Below, piece by piece: positions 6,070 through 6,633 of a stretch of 6,633 nt of DNA. The stretch's first letter is position 1; every line of letters begins with the position of its first letter. The position numbers were made by a program, and so were the translations under genes. The notes under the pieces are model-generated. The model ran no database searches, was not told the origin of the DNA, and saw nothing but the letters and a program-made list of their open reading frames with translations. The stretch comes from Actinomycetales bacterium (GTDB taxonomy: Bacteria; Actinomycetota; Actinomycetes; Actinomycetales; Cellulomonadaceae): contig JAAZAC010000195.1 of the NCBI GenBank assembly GCA_012514545.1, positions 1-6,633 on the forward strand. The letters are read 5' to 3'.

Positions 6070-6417
6070 ATGACCACGCTCCCCGTGCTCCAGGACGCCT
6101 GCTGCGCGCCCATCACCGAGGAGGCGCTGACCGCGGACCAGGCGGCCGTTCTGTCCGCGCGGCTCAAGGCGCTCGCCGAGCCCGCCCGGCTGCGGCTGAT
6201 CTCCCTGCTCGCCGCCGCCCCCGACGGCGAGCGGTGCGTGTGCGACCTCACCGCGCCCCTCGGCCTGTCCCAGCCGACGGTGTCCCACCACCTCGGGGTG
6301 CTGCACAAGGCGGGCCTGGTCACGCGCGAGAAGCGCGGCACCTGGGCGTACTACGCGGTGGTGCCGGAGGCGCTGGCCTCCCTCGCGGCCGTGCTGACGC
6401 CGGCGGCGCGGTCCTGA
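6070..6417 (+). CDS. arsR: ArsR-family As(III)-responsive transcriptional repressor
   Basis: A 115-residue winged-helix repressor of the ArsR/SmtB family. It should bind the adjacent operator as a dimer and let go when As(III) (or Sb(III)) is bound. LKALAEPARLRLISLL (32-47) is the usual first DNA-binding-domain helix region, SQPTVSHHLGVLHKAGLV (67-84) is the helix-turn-helix with recognition helix, and TREKRGTWAYYAV (85-97) is the wing. Candidate metal ligands are Cys11-Cys12 (DACCAP) near the N-terminus and Cys56-Val-Cys58 (ERCVCDL), the place of the classical ELCVCDL site. The start at 6070 gives the normal family length and fits a leaderless promoter. An in-frame ATG at 5995 would run through the operator and add 25 unrelated residues. 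The gene diverges from arsM, so it most likely controls arsM-MFS as well as itself. Confidence 0.93.
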   Translation: MTTLPVLQDACCAPITEEALTADQAAVLSARLKALAEPARLRLISLLAAAPDGERCVCDLTAPLGLSQPTVSHHLGVLHKAGLVTREKRGTWAYYAVVPEALASLAAVLTPAARS

Positions 6418-6467
6418 CGCGCTCGGTCCGACGTTCTTCGCGCGGTCAGGTATCCCACCCGGTCCCG

Positions 6468-6473
6468 TAGCCT
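6468..6473 (+). promoter_or_regulatory. Possible -10 element of the tRNA-Lys gene
   Basis: TAGCCT lies about 37 bp before the tRNA. It fits the TAnnnT pattern, but no clear -35 is seen 16-18 bp upstream (GTCAGG stands at 6445-6450 at best). The rest of 6418-6509 shows a GC-rich stem (6482-6488 with 6500-6506) in what would be the tRNA leader. Confidence 0.3.
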
Positions 6474-6509
6474 GAGCCCGACGGCGGCCGGCCGGGAACG
6501 CCGCCGCCC

Positions 6510-6582
6510 GGGCCTCTAGCTCAACTGGCAGAGCAGCGGACTTTTAATCCGCGGGTTCAGGGTTCGAGCCCCTGGGGGCCCA
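6510..6582 (+). tRNA. tRNA-Lys (anticodon UUU)
   Basis: A complete 73-nt cloverleaf. The acceptor stem GGGCCTC (6510-6516) pairs with GGGGCCC (6575-6581), with one G-U pair. The D stem is GCTC/GAGC. The anticodon stem is GCGGA (6536-6540) with TCCGC (6548-6552), and the loop CTTTTAA puts TTT at 6543-6545. The variable loop has 5 nt. The T stem CAGGG/CCCTG encloses TTCGAGC. The discriminator base is A6582. CCA is not encoded, since CTG follows, so it must be added after transcription. Confidence 0.97.
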
Positions 6583-6594
6583 CTGGCCATCGCC

Positions 6595-6633
6595 TCAGCG
6601 GTACGCCTCGGCCTGCGTCTCCTCGCGCGCCAC
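6595..6633 (-). CDS. C-terminal end of an unidentified gene (5' part beyond the window)
   Basis: On the minus strand the frame reads VAREETQAEAYR and a TGA at 6597-6595, entering from the right edge. All 12 sense codons end in G or C, as real genes here do. Only 12 residues are visible, so no family can be named. The plus strand is also open here, so the assignment is tentative. If real, it converges on the tRNA gene, with 12 bp between them. Confidence 0.4.
   Translation of the reverse strand: MAREETQAEAYR

Noticed and set aside
3599..6073. An 824-codon open frame on the plus strand opposite the MFS and arsM genes
   Set aside because: It is antisense to two recognisable genes and its product is repetitive Arg/Gly/Glu sequence with no domain. 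It is open only because stops are rare at this GC content.
6416..6447. Terminator after arsR (GACGCGC pairing with GCGCGGTC)
   Set aside because: The stem is short with a bulge, the loop is 17 nt and no T-run follows. It is too weak to call at this base composition.

Overview
This is very GC-rich DNA with nearly all third codon positions G or C. The genes are short and tightly packed, and there are leaderless-start candidates and actinobacterial protein families. A member of the Actinomycetota is most likely, perhaps a Cellulomonas/Cellulosimicrobium/Isoptericola-like Micrococcales; that placement is inferred from composition and gene style only.

Left part (1-1739, minus strand): the end of an amino-acid-type ABC importer operon of the TrpX family. 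A lipoprotein substrate-binding protein (723-1739) is followed, across a strong 13-bp stem-loop, by its membrane permease (1-641). The permease runs off the left edge, and the ATPase gene is expected just beyond it. The ligand is not known; characterised streptococcal relatives bind aromatic amino acids.

Middle (2002-3795, plus strand): one secreted 597-residue protein, transcribed divergently from the importer. It has a signal peptide, an M15-like putative peptidoglycan hydrolase domain with a His/Asp/His set, a peptidoglycan-binding domain, and five FG-GAP/VCBS-type repeats with an exact 49-residue period.

Right part (3803-6417): a small arsenic-response cassette. arsR (plus) and arsM (minus) diverge from a 101-bp intergenic region holding a 36-bp dyad of two abutting 18-bp operator-like sites, plus a third weaker copy in the arsM leader. 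Downstream of arsM, on the same strand, is an MFS exporter. ArsR should sense As(III) and release both promoters; ArsM should methylate As(III); the MFS protein is a candidate (unproven) exporter of the arsenical or of something else. No arsenate reductase, ArsB or Acr3 gene lies in the window.

Right edge: a complete tRNA-Lys(UUU) gene (6510-6582), and probably the last 12 codons of a minus-strand gene entering from the right.

I found no CRISPR array, insertion sequence, rRNA or obvious mobile element. The most interesting points are the three-copy operator arrangement, the duplicated cysteine-pair segment in ArsM, the mixed cysteine set of ArsR, and the five-repeat secreted hydrolase.
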